A stretch of DNA of 64,000 bases from Costus lasius (lineage: Eukaryota; Streptophyta; Magnoliopsida; Zingiberales; Costaceae). This document shows positions 21,642 to 34,716 of the stretch, piece by piece. The DNA lies in contig JANVAS020000203.1 in NCBI GenBank assembly GCA_027563935.2, forward strand, positions 7,502,001 to 7,566,000, given 5' to 3'. The first letter of the stretch is position 1. Every line of letters starts with the position of its first letter. The notes beneath the pieces were generated by a model that ran no database searches, was not told the origin of the DNA, and was given only the letters and a program-made list of their open reading frames with translations. The position numbers and the translations under genes were made by a program.

Positions 21642-24600
21642 CTAATGGTTGAGAAATCTCAAACCCATATTATTACAGTGCTTCTCATGCTTCTGCTGCG
21701 CCAGAGGCTTGGTAAGCGGGTCTGCCAGATTGTCATCTGTATGAACCTTGCAGATTTTGATCTCGCCACGATCTATGATCTCCCTGATCAAATGAAACCG
21801 TCTCTGTATGTGCTTGGACTTCTGGTGCGACCGTGGTTCCTTTGCTTGTGCGATTGCTCCAGTGTTATCACAAAAGATAACCAAAGGATCTGCACTCGAA
21901 GGAACGACACCAAGTTCTCTCACGAACTTACGAATCCACACTGCCTCCTTGGATGCTTCCGAGGCTGCAACATACTCGGCTTCTGTTGTGGAATCAGCAA
22001 CAGTTGACTGTTTGAAACTCTTCCACACCACTGCTCCTCCATTCAAGCTAAAAACATAGCCTGATTGCGATCGGAAATCATCCTGGTCCGACTGGAACGA
22101 AGCGTCAGTATATCCTTCAATACTGAGTTCTTCCTGACCACCATATATCAAGAACATATCTTTGGTCCTCCGCAGATATTTTAAAATGTTCTTGACTGCA
22201 ATCCAGTGCGCCACACCTGGATTACTTTGGAAACTACTGGTCACGCTTAACCCGTAAGCGACGTTAGGGCGAGTACACAACATCGCATACATAATGGATC
22301 CAATAGCCGAAGCATAAGGCGTATTGTCCATTTCATCTTTCTCAGTCTGTGTTTGTGGACACTGACTCTTCGAAAGACTCAGACCATGTCTGACTGGAAG
22401 ATATCCTCGTTTAGAATTCTCTAAATGAAATCTCTCCAGGACCTTTTCGATGTAAGTACTCTGGCACAGCCCGAGAAGCCTCTTAGATCTATCCCTGTAG
22501 ATCTTTACACCTAATACATAGGCTGCTTCTCCTAGATCTTTCATCTGGAAACATTTCCTTAACCATGCCTTAACAGCATGCATTTCAGGAATGTCATTTC
22601 CAATGATCAAGATGTCATCGACGTAGAGGACTAGGAAAGTTATTACGCTCCCACTAAACCTCTTATATACACACGGGTCATCCTCGTTCTTGATGAAACC
22701 AAATTCACTGATTGATTCATCAAAACGAATATTCCAGCTTCTAGATGCTTGCTTAAGTCCATAAATAGACTTCTTTAACTTGCATATCTTATGACGATCT
22801 GATGGATTAGTGAAACCTTCTGGTTGTGTCATATACACATCCTCATCCAGATTTCCATTAAGGAAAGCTGTTTTCACATCCATCTGCCAGATCTCATAAT
22901 CATAATATGCAGCTATCGCGAAAAGAATCCGAATAGACTTAAACATAGCTACAGGTGAGAAAGTTTCATCATAATCTATCCCATAGATTTGTTTGAAACC
23001 TTTCGCAACTAGCCTGCCTTTATAGGTAACCACGTTACCATCCATGTCAATATTCTTCTTGAAGATCCACTTACAGCCTATAGGGATAACTCCCGGAGGC
23101 GGATCAACCAAATCCCAAACTTGGTTATCTGACATGGAGTCCATCTCGGCGCGCATAGCTTCAAGCCATCTCGCTGACTCCGGTCCACTGACCGCATCCG
23201 CATAAGTGAGGGGTTCATCATGATCAATGATGTAGACTCCGTCATAGCGCTCAGGCTGTCGACGAATCCTTCCCGATCTTCGCGGTTCCCGTGATATCTG
23301 AGCCTCAGGTTGTTCAATAACCTGATCTACTGGCTCAGGCTCATCCAACTGTGCTTGAGCACTTTGTCCTTCCTCTGGATTCTCATCCAGCTTTATTTCT
23401 CTCCCACTGGCCTCTTGCAGAAGAAACTCCTTCTCAAGAAATATGGCCGTCCGAGCAACAAAAACCTTGTTCTCCTTGGGATCGAAGAAATAATAACCCT
23501 TAGTTTCCTTAGGGTAACCGACAAAGATACATTTGTCTGATCTGCTCTCTAGTTTCCCAGAGGCGAGCTTTTTGACATAAGCCTCGCAACCCCAGATCCT
23601 GATAAATGTTAAGCTCGGCTGTTTCCCATACCATAACTCAAATGGCGTCTTTGAAACGGCCTTGGATGGCACTCGGTTTAGTACCTTTGCAGCTGTTTCC
23701 AGTGCAAAACCCCAAAAGGAGTTGGGTAAAGAAGCCTGACTCATCATAGAACGAACCATATCAAGTAACGTTCTATTTCTCCTCTCGGACACACCATTCC
23801 ATTGCGGTGTTCCTGGCGGAGTGAGCTGTGAGATAATCCCACACTCCTTCAGATAGTCAGTAAACGTATGACTCAAGTATTCTCCACCTCGATCTGAGCG
23901 AAGTGCCTTGATATTTCGGCCTAGCTGATTCTGTACTTCATTCTTGAACTCTTTGAACTTGTCAAAAGATTCACTCTTATGTCTCATCAGATAGACATAG
24001 CCATACCTACTGAAATCATCAGTAAAGGTAATGAAGTACTGATAGCCACCTCTGGCATGTTTACTAAATGGCCCACACACATCACTGTGTATAAGGTCAA
24101 GTAAACCTGAAGCCCTTTGACCTTTGTGAGGAAAAGGTGACTTCGTCATTTTACCCATTAAACAAGCCTTGCATGTATCAATCTCCTTGTAGGAGAATGA
24201 TCCCAGCAGTCCATAATCATGCAACCGCTTAATGCGTTTCTCGTCTATATGGCCTAAACGACTATGCCATAGCAAGGTGCTGTCATCAGCATACTTGGCT
24301 TTCTTAATATCAATATTTTGTATAGAACGCTCCATGTCCAACATGAATAACCCATTGCTAATTGAACCAGTTGCATAAACAATATTATCATAAGACAAAA
24401 TACACTTTGAAATATTGCATTCAAAGGAAAATCCCTTCCTGACAAGAGCAGGAATGGAGATAATATTTTTAGTAATACTGGGAACAAAATAACAACTGTT
24501 CTGTTCCAATACAAGTCCAGATGGTAAAGAAATGAAATAGTCTCCTACAGCAACAGCAGCAACCCGTGCCCCGTTTCCAACGCGTAGGTCCACCTCATGC

Positions 24601-25544
24601 TGTCCCACCTGTCTTCTTCTCTTGAGTTCCTGTACATTTGAACAAATGTGAACTCCACATGCAGTGTCCAACACCCATGATATAGAAGAAGAAAACATGA
24701 CCTCAGTCACGAATATACCTAAGCCAGAAGCGAAGCTTCCCCTCTTATCTCCTTGGAGCGCTTTACAGTCCTTTTTCCAGTGACCCAGCTGGCCACAGTG
24801 GAAACATCTGTATTCCTTGGACCGCTTGACCTTTTGCTTCAGAGCCTTGCTGTAACTCTTGACGGGGGCCTTGCCCTTCTTCCCCTTCTTCTTGTTCCTA
24901 GAAGGAACCATTAAGACAGAGGTCGAAGGCTTACCCTTCAGAGTCTCCTCAGTAGTGAGGAGCATATTCAGCAGCTCTGCCGGAGTACAATCCATTTTGT
25001 TCATATTAAAGTTAATAATGAACGCGTCGAATGAAGGCGGGAGAGACTGTAGAATAATATCCACAGCAAGCTCCTGGTTGATGGTATGCCCCAGTTTCTC
25101 TAGAGCCTCCTTGTGCCCAATCATCTTGAGCACGTGAGCTCCCACTGGGCTCCCTTCAGCCAGTTTGCTCTAAAAGAAGAGCTTCGTCAAATTGTAGCGC
25201 TCTGTCCTCGCCTGTGCAGCATACAACATCTTGAGGTTTGCTATCATGTCTATAGCAGACATATCCTCATGCTGACGCTGCAGCGGTGGCGTCATAGACG
25301 CTAGCATCAGGCAAGCGACATCAATGCTATCATTGACGTGCTTTTCATAGGCTTCCCGAACCGCCCTTGTGGCGTTCGGAGCGGGCTGCGGCGGTATCGC
25401 CGTCTCGAGGACATACAGTTTCCTCTCTGCCTTAAGAACGATCTTAAGGTGTCCAAACCAGTCAGAGAAGTTCGGCCCAGCAAACTTCTCCCTTTCTAGT
25501 AGGGATCGCACATTGAAGTTCATGGTGTTCGTTGCTGTAGGTAT
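21642..25544 (-). pseudogene. Element F gag-pol with a single amber codon
   Basis: The gag ATG is at 25523 and the stop at 21642; 1293 codons would be continuous except for TAG at 25170-25172 (codon 118, Gln in other copies). Downstream, the zinc knuckle, protease D-T-A, integrase D-D-E, RT Asp and YVDD, and RNase H motifs are all present. Codons 25524-25544 are open back to the acceptor (Ile-Pro-Thr at the start; Ile-Pro-Ala in others). The product should be the Gag-Pol polyprotein of a cytoplasmic virus-like particle. The amber near the front of gag would block both Gag and Pol unless it is read through. Confidence 0.92.
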
Positions 25545-27334
25545 CTACAACAATGCAAGAACAGCAAGGTCAGTATCAATGTATAAGAATCAATCAGGAC
25601 TTAAGAAAGATTCTTTTTCTCACTATTTTATCTGGCTTGAAAAATCCAACAAAACAGCCCGAAAGAGTAGAACTCTTTTAGTGAGATGGGATCCAGATTT
25701 CATACTTGGTCTCCGCGTCCCGCTCAGGCGAGATAAGATGCACAGAGAGTACAAGCACTAATCTCTGGTAGGCAGTCCCTGCCGATCGCCAACCCGTGCG
25801 ATTCCCCTTCATCTGGGCAGTCCAGCAGACTGTGCCAACTGAGTTGGTACAACACAGTCTCTGACCCCACAGATGGCTGCCTCCATGTGCTACCATATGC
25901 GCCACATATGTAGCCTACACGGTCAAGCTGACCCGACCTACTCCCTGGACCACCATGTGCTATGCTGAGCAACGAGAAGGGATAAATCCCTACTCTGTAA
26001 CACACAGGTGTAATCCCGCACCGTCTGAAGATAGATGGACGTGCCCACTGAGTGGGTACAACACGGCTCCAACGATAATCAGAACAGTGAGGTTTCGCGT
26101 CAGAAGGCTTACGAGCTTGATATTTTAGCGTTGGATTTTAACGGTCTTTTATCTTCTTCACTATCATGCAATTCCTATGGTGATAGGAGAAGATAAACTT
26201 AATCATGCAATTCTAATATTCAAACATTAAATAAAAGAAAGCATGAATCTTATGTGGTAAAAGCCCATAGCCCTAGTGAGACCTTAACCTAACTTAAGTC
26301 TGCACTTGCTCTTCATGGGTCTTTAGCTGCTCATCTGGCCCAAACCAGGGCCCAAGCGCCATCTGCAGCTGTGGTGCGCCCACCAGGAATTTGCGCCTGG
26401 TCCCAGAGTCGAACCCTGGACCTCCCACCTGGTCAAGCCACTGCTGCATGCGCCTCTGCCAAGTGTGCACTGTGCTCTTGTCTAATTAAATTACAAATTT
26501 AACTATCTAGACAAGATTGACACGCAGGTCAATTTCACATTATAAATTAAAGCAATGTGATGCGCAGATCACAATAATTAATTTACAACAATTTTAAATC
26601 CCAGGCACGCAGGCCCCAGCACAGCACACAATTAATATGGGCAGCCCACATAAGACTAAATAGACAAACATATGCATCCAATCAGCAATCATGTGATCCA
26701 TCATAAAAAATTAAAATTTTTCGAAAAACCCCATGGGATCAATTTTAATTTTTCCTTATTTGCCCTACAACCTTACAACGGTCCATTACTAGGGATCCAC
26801 TCATCCATCCTAGTCAGATCCACTGCCCTTGCATGCACCAAGTCCTAACTGACTTGAGTCGACCAAAAGGTCAACCATGCATGCGCCAAGGGCTGAACGA
26901 CCACACTGAGGTCTGGCAAGCGGGTGTGACCCCGGGCCTAACTCAGGTGCGTTCATGGGTCGTCTCAATCAGACATCGCTACACGCCTGTCTGCAGTCGA
27001 CCTATAGCCACCTCAAGCTTGCGCCAAGGTGCTATCCAGTCGACCCATCAAGGCTGTCAGATAGTCTGATCAGACTGATTGGATCTAACCTAGGGGATAA
27101 CTTCAACCCTAATAACCCGTCTAAGGGTTTAATGCAGGCGCATCTTAGATCTACAATGAGTCGCGCAAGTGATATATTTTTGAGAAAAACTACATCATGC
27201 GCAAAGAAAACAAACACAAGTTTCGCTTATGACATGTAAACATGTATTTTTGCATGTATGAAAGATCTAAGCATTTTCGCAAGCATGGATCACAAAATGG
27301 CTTAAGCAATCATACAAAAACATGCGTTAACTCC
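25545..27334 (-). other. Element F leader (most of the putative intron 25545-27499)
   Basis: No gene. Contains hairpin 2 (25827-25860) and hairpin 1 (26040-26065), both with intact stems, the tRNA T-arm-like segment around 26400-26440, and a 14-bp palindrome AGTCTGATCAGACT (27063-27076). The putative first exon ATG-GCA-ATG is at 27500-27508 in the LTR. Confidence 0.6.
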
Positions 27335-27346
27335 GCTCTGATACCA
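27335..27346 (-). other. Element F primer-binding site
   Basis: The reverse complement is TGGTATCAGAGC, 12 of 12, two bases from the LTR start at 27349. Confidence 0.95.
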
Positions 27347-27348
27347 AT

Positions 27349-29045
27349 TGAAGAGTCCCCTTCGAGGGGGAGCAAAAACCCTAAAGTGGCGCAATCAAAG
27401 TAGGGGGGCAGCGGATAAAGGGTTTCATAGATCGAAGAGCATGTATCATATGATCAACTTAACAAAAACCGATTGTAAAAGAAGTGATTCGATCCATACC
27501 ATTGCCATTTCTAGATGGCGCCTTGGAAGAAAGAGAGCAATGAAGATCTCCTCCAAATCGTCACACACAAGATGAGTCTTGGCTCCTTCTTGTCGTCCCT
27601 TGTGCTAGCAAGAGTCGTCCAAGGTGTCTCTGATCGAATGCAAAAGGGAAAAGAGAGCTTTTTCTTTCTTGGCATTTTTCTCTTGTCGCCTTAGACTTCC
27701 TCACACGAGAATGCCGCTCAATGACAACCCAAGGAGGCGTCAATTGCATGAAGAGGCAAGAGAGGGGCGACGTGTGTTCATGGCCACGTTTGAGAAGTGC
27801 TAAAAATAGCATCCCACTTCTCCATATGCGATCTTGGGTTTACCCCAATCGCAAATGCCACATCACCATTGAACCATGCGCTCATCCATGAGCTGGTTCA
27901 AACCGATTTGGTCCACTAACCAAATAAACCAAGAAATAAGTCCAGATCAAAATAAACCCAAAGGCTCTCGATCTGACCGTCAATCTCTCAATGCTTCTGA
28001 TCTGACTGATCTAGCACTCATTCTCTCGATCGAAGCTTACCGATCTCAAGCCCTAATCAATCAAACATGATCAGACCAGATCTCACTTTCAATCAGAGAT
28101 TAAATCCCTTTAAACTGAACCCAAACAATTCAGTCCACACGATCTGACTGAAGTAAGCCATATCATCAAATTGTGCGACCATAAGGGTTTCCTTTAAATG
28201 TCGGTAACGATAATTCACATTATCACGATCAGTGAGGGGTATCTAGCAACACATCACTGTCTCCCGATATAAAGGAAAGAGTCTTCCAAGACTACACCCA
28301 AACCATAGCACAAGTGTGAATCAATTCACAAGGCATGCATATTTCCTTTGCCACTGGATGTTCTTATTGGACAAGCGTGTCAAGCTTGTAGCTCCAATAT
28401 GATGAGCATGATTAGATCAGATGAACACTGTCAGCTGGGTATGGCCATACTCTTTTCTCAATCATCTCATCCAGGGGGCCCCTTTAGAACATCACACTCC
28501 TTGAACAAGGAGACGGCAATCCTATGTCTATCACTAGTGCCCTAACCTGATTCAAGCTCACCATCCAAGATAGTCTATAATCATTATGTTTCAAATGATA
28601 TTGAACTATCTCAAAACAATGACAATCATCATTTAGAAAACACAAGTGATCTCAAGTCAGAGGAAATGTGCCACTTGTCATATTCAAGGAATATTCACAT
28701 TGTGACAAACAATTGAATAACCTAGTAGGGTCTGTCCAGCACATCCAATGTACCCATGAGTCTACATCTTATTCCATGCTCGAAGCATCCTATAAGATTA
28801 GAACACATATTAGTCTTAACCATATCAAGGCTGTCTCATGTTCACCAAGATATATCGACTAAGGACATAACAGCATGTCAGCCCAGCTGAACAGCTTTGA
28901 GACATTATTCAGAAGAACATATATTGCAGCAGACAATGTAAACAACTGAATAATAACCATGCCTTTATAAACATAACAGTTTATTACATGATACAGATAC
29001 ATTCCCACAGGCCTCAAACATTAGCCTTAAGGGCATACCCCAACA
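27349..29045 (-). repeat. Element F 5' LTR
   Basis: 1697 bp, TGAAGAGTCCCC to CCCCAACA on the plus strand. Holds the putative first exon at 27500-27508 (ATG-GCA-ATG followed by GTATGG). Confidence 0.96.
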
Positions 29046-29061
29046 AGGGCATACCCCAACA
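29046..29061 (-). repeat. Element E 3' LTR, outer 11 bp with the AGGGC duplication
   Basis: AGGGC (29046-29050) is the right-hand target copy of F, followed by ATACCCCAACA, the end of E's LTR, and E's polypurine tract at 29063-29072. This explains the visible back-to-back repeat of GGGCATACCCCAACA. Confidence 0.95.
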
Positions 29062-29081
29062 ATCTCCCACTTGCACTTAAT

Positions 29082-32000
29082 CTAATGGTTGAGAAATCTC
29101 AAACCCATGTTATTACAGTGCTTCTCATGCTTCTGCTGCGCCAGAGGCTTGGTAAGCGGGTCTGCCAGATTGTCATCTGTATGAATCTTGCAGATTTTGA
29201 TCTCGCCACGAACAATGATCTCCCGGATCAAGTGAAACCGTCTCTGTATGTGCTTGGACTTCTGGTGCGACCGTGGTTCCTTTGCTTGTGCGATTGCTCC
29301 AGCGTTATCACAGAAGATAACCAAAGGATCTGCACTCGAAGGAACAACACCAAGTTCATGAATGAACTTACGAATCCATACTGCCTCCTTGGATGCTTCC
29401 GAGGCTGCAACATACTCAGCTTCTGTTGTGGAATCAGCAACAATAGACTGTTTGAAACTTTTCCACACCACTGCTCCACCATTCAAGCTAAAAACATAGC
29501 CTGATTGCGATCGGAAATCATCCTGGTCCGATTGGAATGAAGCGTCAGTATATCCTTCAATACTGAGTTCTTCCTGACCACCAAATATCAAGAACATATC
29601 TTTGGTCCTCCGCAGATATTTTAAAATGTTCTTGACTGCAATCCAGTGTGCCTGACCTGGATTACTTTGGAATCGACTGGTCACGCTTAACCCGTAAGCG
29701 ACGTCTGGGCGAGTACACAACATCGCATACATAATGGACCCAATAGCCGAAGCATAAGGCGTATTGTCCATTTCATCTTTCTCAGTCTGTGTTTGTGGAC
29801 ACTGACTCTTTGAAAGATTCAGACCATGTCTGACTGGAAGATATCCTCTTTTAGAATTCTCTAAATGAAATCTCTCCAGGACTTTATCGATGTAAGTACT
29901 CTGGCACAGCCCGAGAAGCCTCTTAGATCTATCCCTGTAGATCTTCACACCTAACACATAGGCTGCTTCTCCTAGATCTTTCATTTGGAAACATTTTCTT
30001 AACCATGCTTTAACAGCATGCAGTTCAGGAATATCGTTTCCAATGATTAAGATATCATCGACGTAGAGGACTAGGAAAGTAATCACGCTCCCACTAAACC
30101 TCTTATATACACACGGGTCATCTTCATTCTTGATGAAACCAAATTCACATATTGATTCATCAAAACGAATATTCCAGCTTCTAGATGCTTGCTTAAGTCC
30201 ATAAATGGACTTCTTTAACTTGCATATTTTATGACGATCCGATGGATTAGTGAAACCTTCAGGTTGTGTCATATACACATCCTCATCCAGTTTTCCATTA
30301 AGGAAAGCGGTCTTCACATCCATCTGCCAGATCTCATAATCGTAATATGCTGCTATCGCGAGAAGAATCCGAATAGACTTGAACATGGCTACAGGAGAGA
30401 AAGTTTCATCATAATCTATCCCGTAGATTTGTTTGAAACCTTTCGCAACTAGCCTGCCTTTATAGGTAACCACGTTACCATCCATGTCAATCTTCTTCTT
30501 GAAGATCCATTTACAGCCAATAGGGATTACTCCCGGAGGCGGATCAACCAAATCCCAGACTTGGTTATCTGACATGGAGTCCATCTCGGCTCGCATAGCT
30601 TCAAGCCATCTAGCTGACTCCGGTCCACTGACCGCATCCGCATAAGTAAGGGGTTCATCATTGTCAATGATGTAGACTCCGTCATAGCGCTCAGGCTGTC
30701 GACGGATCCTTCCTGATCTTCGCGGTTCCCGTGATATCTGAGCCTCAGGTTGTTCAATAACCTGTTCTATTGGCTCAGGCTCATCCAACTGTGCTTGACT
30801 ACTTTGTCCTTCCTCTGGATTCTCATCCAGCTTTATTTCTCTCCCACTGGCTTCTTGCAGAAGAAATTCCTTCTCAAGAAAAATTGCCGTCCGAGCAACA
30901 AATACCTTGTTCTCTTTGGGATCGTAGAAATAATAACCCTTAGTTTCTTTAGGGTAACCGACAAAGATACATTTCTCAGATCTGCTCTCTAGTTTCCCAG
31001 AGGCGAGCTTTTTGACATAAGCCTCGCAACCCCAGATCTTAATAAATGTCAAGCTCGGCTGTTTCCCATACCATAACTCATATGGAGTCTTTGAAACTGC
31101 CTTGGATGGCACTCGGTTTAGTACCTTTGCAGCTGTTTCCAGTGCAAATCCCCAAAAGGAGTAAGGTAGAGTAGCCTGACTCATCATAGAACGAACCATA
31201 TCCAGTAAGGTTCTGTTCCTCCTCTCGGACACACCATTCCATTGCGGTGTTCCTGGTGGAGTGAGCTGTGAGATAATCCCACACTCCCTTAGATAGTCAG
31301 TAAACTCTCGACTTAGGTATTCTCCACCTCGATCAGAATGAAGTGCCTTGATATTTCGGCCTAGCTGATTCTGTACTTCATTCTTGAACTCTTTGAACTT
31401 GTCAAAAGATTCACTCTTATGTCTCATTAGATAGACATACCCATATCTACTGAAATCATCAGTAAAGGTAATGAAGTACGAATAGCCACCTCTGGCATGT
31501 TTACTAAATGGCCCACACACATCACTGTGTATAAGGTCAAGTAAACCTGAAGCCCTTTGACCTTTGTTAAGAAAAGGAGACTTCGTCATTTTACCCAATA
31601 AACAAGCTTTGCATGTATCAATCTCCTCATAGGAGAATGATCCCAGCAGTCCATGATCATGCAATCGCTTAATGCGCTTCTTGTTAATATGGCCTAAACG
31701 ACTATGCCATAGCAAGGTGTTGTCATCAGCATACTTGGCTTTCTAATTATCAATATTTTGTACAGAACATTCCATGTCCAACATGAATAACCCATTGTTA
31801 ATTGATCCAGAAGCATAAACAATATTATCATAAGATATAACACACTTTGAAATATTGCATTCAAAGGAAAATCCTTTCCTGACAAGAGCAGGAATAGAGA
31901 TAATAATTTTCGTAATACTTGGAACAAAATAACAATTGTCCAGTTCTAATACAAGTCCAGATGGTAATGAGATGTAATAAACCCCTACAGCAACAGCAGC

Positions 32001-32895
32001 AACTTGTGCCCCGTTTCCAACTCGTAGGTCCACCTCATGCTGTCCCACCTGTCTTCTTCTCTTGAGTTCCTGAGCCAGAAGCGATGCTTCCCTTCTTGTC
32101 TCCTTGGAGCGCTTTACAGTCCTTTTTCCAGTGACCCAGCTGGCCACAATGGAAACACCTGTTGTCCTTCGACCGCTTCACCTTTTGTTTCAGAGACTTG
32201 CTGTAACTCTTGACAGGGGCCTTGCCCTTCTTCCCCTTCTTCTTGTTCCTGGAAGGGAACATCAAGACAGAGGTTGAAGGCTTTCCCTTCAGAGTCTCCT
32301 CCGTAGTCAAGAGCATATTCAGCAACTCTGCCGGAGTACAGTCGATCTTGTTCATATTAAAATTAATAATGAACGCATCGAAAGAGGCCGGGAGAGACTG
32401 CAGAATAATGTCTACAGCAAGCTCCTGGTTGATGGTATGCCCCAGTTTCTCTAGAGCCTCTTTGTGCCCAATCATCTTGAGCACATGAGCTCCCACTGGA
32501 CTCCCTTCAGCCAGTTTGCTCTGAAAGAAAAGCTTAGTCAGATTATAGCGTTCAGTCCTCGCCTGTGCAGCATATAGCATCTTGAGGTTTGCTATAATTT
32601 CCATAGCAGACATATCCTCATGCTGACGCTGCAGCGGTGGCGTCATAGACGCTAGCATCAGGCAAGCGACATCAATGCTATCATTGACATGCTTTTCATA
32701 GGCATCGCGAACCGCCCTTGCGGCGTTCGCAGCGGGTTGAGGCGGTACAGCCGTCTCGAGGACATACAGTTTCCTCTCAGCCTTAAGAACAATCTTAAGG
32801 TGTCCGTACCAGTCTGAGAAGTTTGGCCCAGCAAACTTCTCCCTTTCCAGTAGGGATCGCACATTGAAGCTCATGGTGTTCGTTGCTGCAGGAAT
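29082..32895 (-). pseudogene. Element E gag-pol, inactivated by a stop and a protease deletion
   Basis: Gag starts at the ATG at 32874 and is open through the zinc knuckle. At about 32069-32072 some 89-92 bp are missing compared with A, F and J. The loss lies between two CCTG copies, removes the protease D-T-A site and shifts the frame. A TAG replaces Lys at 31743-31745. Below it the frame is open from integrase to the RNase H end at 29082, with D-D-E, YVDD and RNase H residues present. E cannot make a complete polyprotein. Codons 32875-32895 are open to the acceptor. Confidence 0.92.
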
Positions 32896-34702
32896 CTACA
32901 ACAATGCAAGAACAGCAAGGTCAGTATCAATGTTTAGAATCAATCCAGGACTTAAGAATGATTCTTTTCTCACTATTTTATTTGACTGCAAAATCCATCA
33001 AACAGTCCGAAAGAGTAACACTCTTTTAGTGAGATGGGATCCAGATTTCATACTTGGTCTCCGCGTCCCGCTCAGGCGAGATAAGATGCACAGAGAGTAC
33101 AAGCACTAATTTATAGTAGGCAGTCCCTGCCAATCGCCAACCCGTGCGATTCCCCTTCATCTGGGCAATCCAGCAGACTGTGCCAACTGAGTTGGTACAA
33201 CACAGTCTCTGATCCCACAGATGGCTGCCTCTATGTAGCTACCATATGCCCCATATATAGCCTACATGGTCAAGCTGACCCGACCTACTCCCTGGACCAC
33301 CACGTGCTATGCTGAGCAACGAGAAGCGATAAATCCCTTCTCTGTAACACGCAGGTGAAATCACACACCGTCTGAAGATAGATGGACATGCCCACTGAGT
33401 GGGTACAACACGGCTCCAACGATAGTCAGAACAGTGAGGTTTCGCGTCAGAAGGCTATCGAGCTTGATATTTTAGCGTTGGATTTTAACGGTCTTTTATC
33501 TTCTTAACTATCATACAAACCCTATGGTGATAGCAGAAGATAAATAAATCATGCAAGTCTAATTATTTAAGCAATAAAAGAAAGCATGATGATCTTATGT
33601 GGTAAACGCCCATTAAGCCTAGGTAAGACCTTAAGTTAACTTAAGTCTTCACTTGAGCTCTTCTTGGGTTTTTGCCTCTCATCTGGCCCAACCCAGGGCC
33701 CAAGCGCCCATTGCAGCTCGGGTGCGCCCACCAGGTCAAAGCGCCTGTCCTAGGGTCGAACCCTAGACCTCCCACCTGGTCAAGCCTCTGCTGCAGGCGC
33801 CTCTGCCAACTGTGCTTTGTGCTCATGTCTGATTAAACTTACAATTTAATCTATCTAGACATGATTGACTCGCAGGTCAATTACACATTATAAATTAAAT
33901 AAAAGTGATGCGCAGATCACAATATAAATTAATTTATAGTTTTAATCCAGGCTCGCAGGCCCCAGCACAGCAGATATTAAAAGGGCAACCCACATAAGAT
34001 GAAATAAACAAGCACGTGGCATCCAATCAACATGTGATCCATTAATAAGAAAATAAAATTTTGAAAAACCCATTGGCATCAATTTTATTTTTCTTATGTG
34101 CCCTACCACCTTACAACGGTCCATTAATAGGGATCCACTCATCATGTCTAGTCAGATCCACTGCCCTTGCATGCACCAAGTCCTAACTGACTTGAGTTGA
34201 CCTAATGGTCAACCATGCATGCGCCAAGGGCTGAACAACCTCATGAGTTCTGGCAAGCGGGTGTGACCCCGGGCCTAACTCAAGAGTGTTCATTGGTTGT
34301 CTCAACCAGACCTCGCTACACGCCTGTCCGCAGTCGACCTATAGCCACCTAGTGCTTGCGCACAGGTGCCATCTGGTCGACCCATCTAGGCTGTCAGATG
34401 GTCTGATCAGACTGGTTGGATCTTACCTAGAGGATGACTTCAACCCTACTAACCCGTCTAAGGGTTTACAGTAGGCGCCACTTAGATCTAGTGAGGCGCG
34501 CATGTGATAAAGCATGTTAAGAAAAACTACAACTATCCATATGCGCCACCATACATCATACATGCGCAAAGGAGTAAAACATACATCATGTATTTTCACT
34601 ACTTAACATGTAGATGCGCAAAAGGCTTCCTACTAGATCTACTTATCAAACAAAGAAGGATCACAAATCATCAAGCAATCATATGATTCTACAAGAACCA
34701 AA
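32896..34702 (-). other. Element E leader (most of the putative intron 32896-34861)
   Basis: No gene. Contains hairpin 2 (33175-33208), hairpin 1 (33387-33412, one outer G-C now a G-U wobble), the tRNA T-arm-like segment near 33750-33785, and the palindrome GTCTGATCAGAC (34401-34412). Confidence 0.6.
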
Positions 34703-34714
34703 CCTCTGATACCA
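34703..34714 (-). other. Element E primer-binding site
   Basis: The reverse complement is TGGTATCAGAGG, 11 of 12, with the same last-base change as B. Confidence 0.9.
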
Positions 34715-34716
34715 AT

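Larger units (their letters stand above)
19925..29045 (-). mobile_element. Element F, complete Ty1/copia LTR retrotransposon nested in E's 3' LTR
   Basis: 9121 bp with two LTRs of exactly 1697 bp (19925-21621, 27349-29045), primer site, leader, gag-pol and polypurine tract, flanked by AGGGC. By hand count about six substitutions separate the LTRs (0.35%). One amber codon in gag is the only clear coding defect. Confidence 0.97.

Noticed and set aside
29041..29061. Tandem duplication of the LTR end as a separate repeat
   Set aside because: Fully explained by F's LTR end followed by F's AGGGC target duplication and the last 11 bp of E's LTR.
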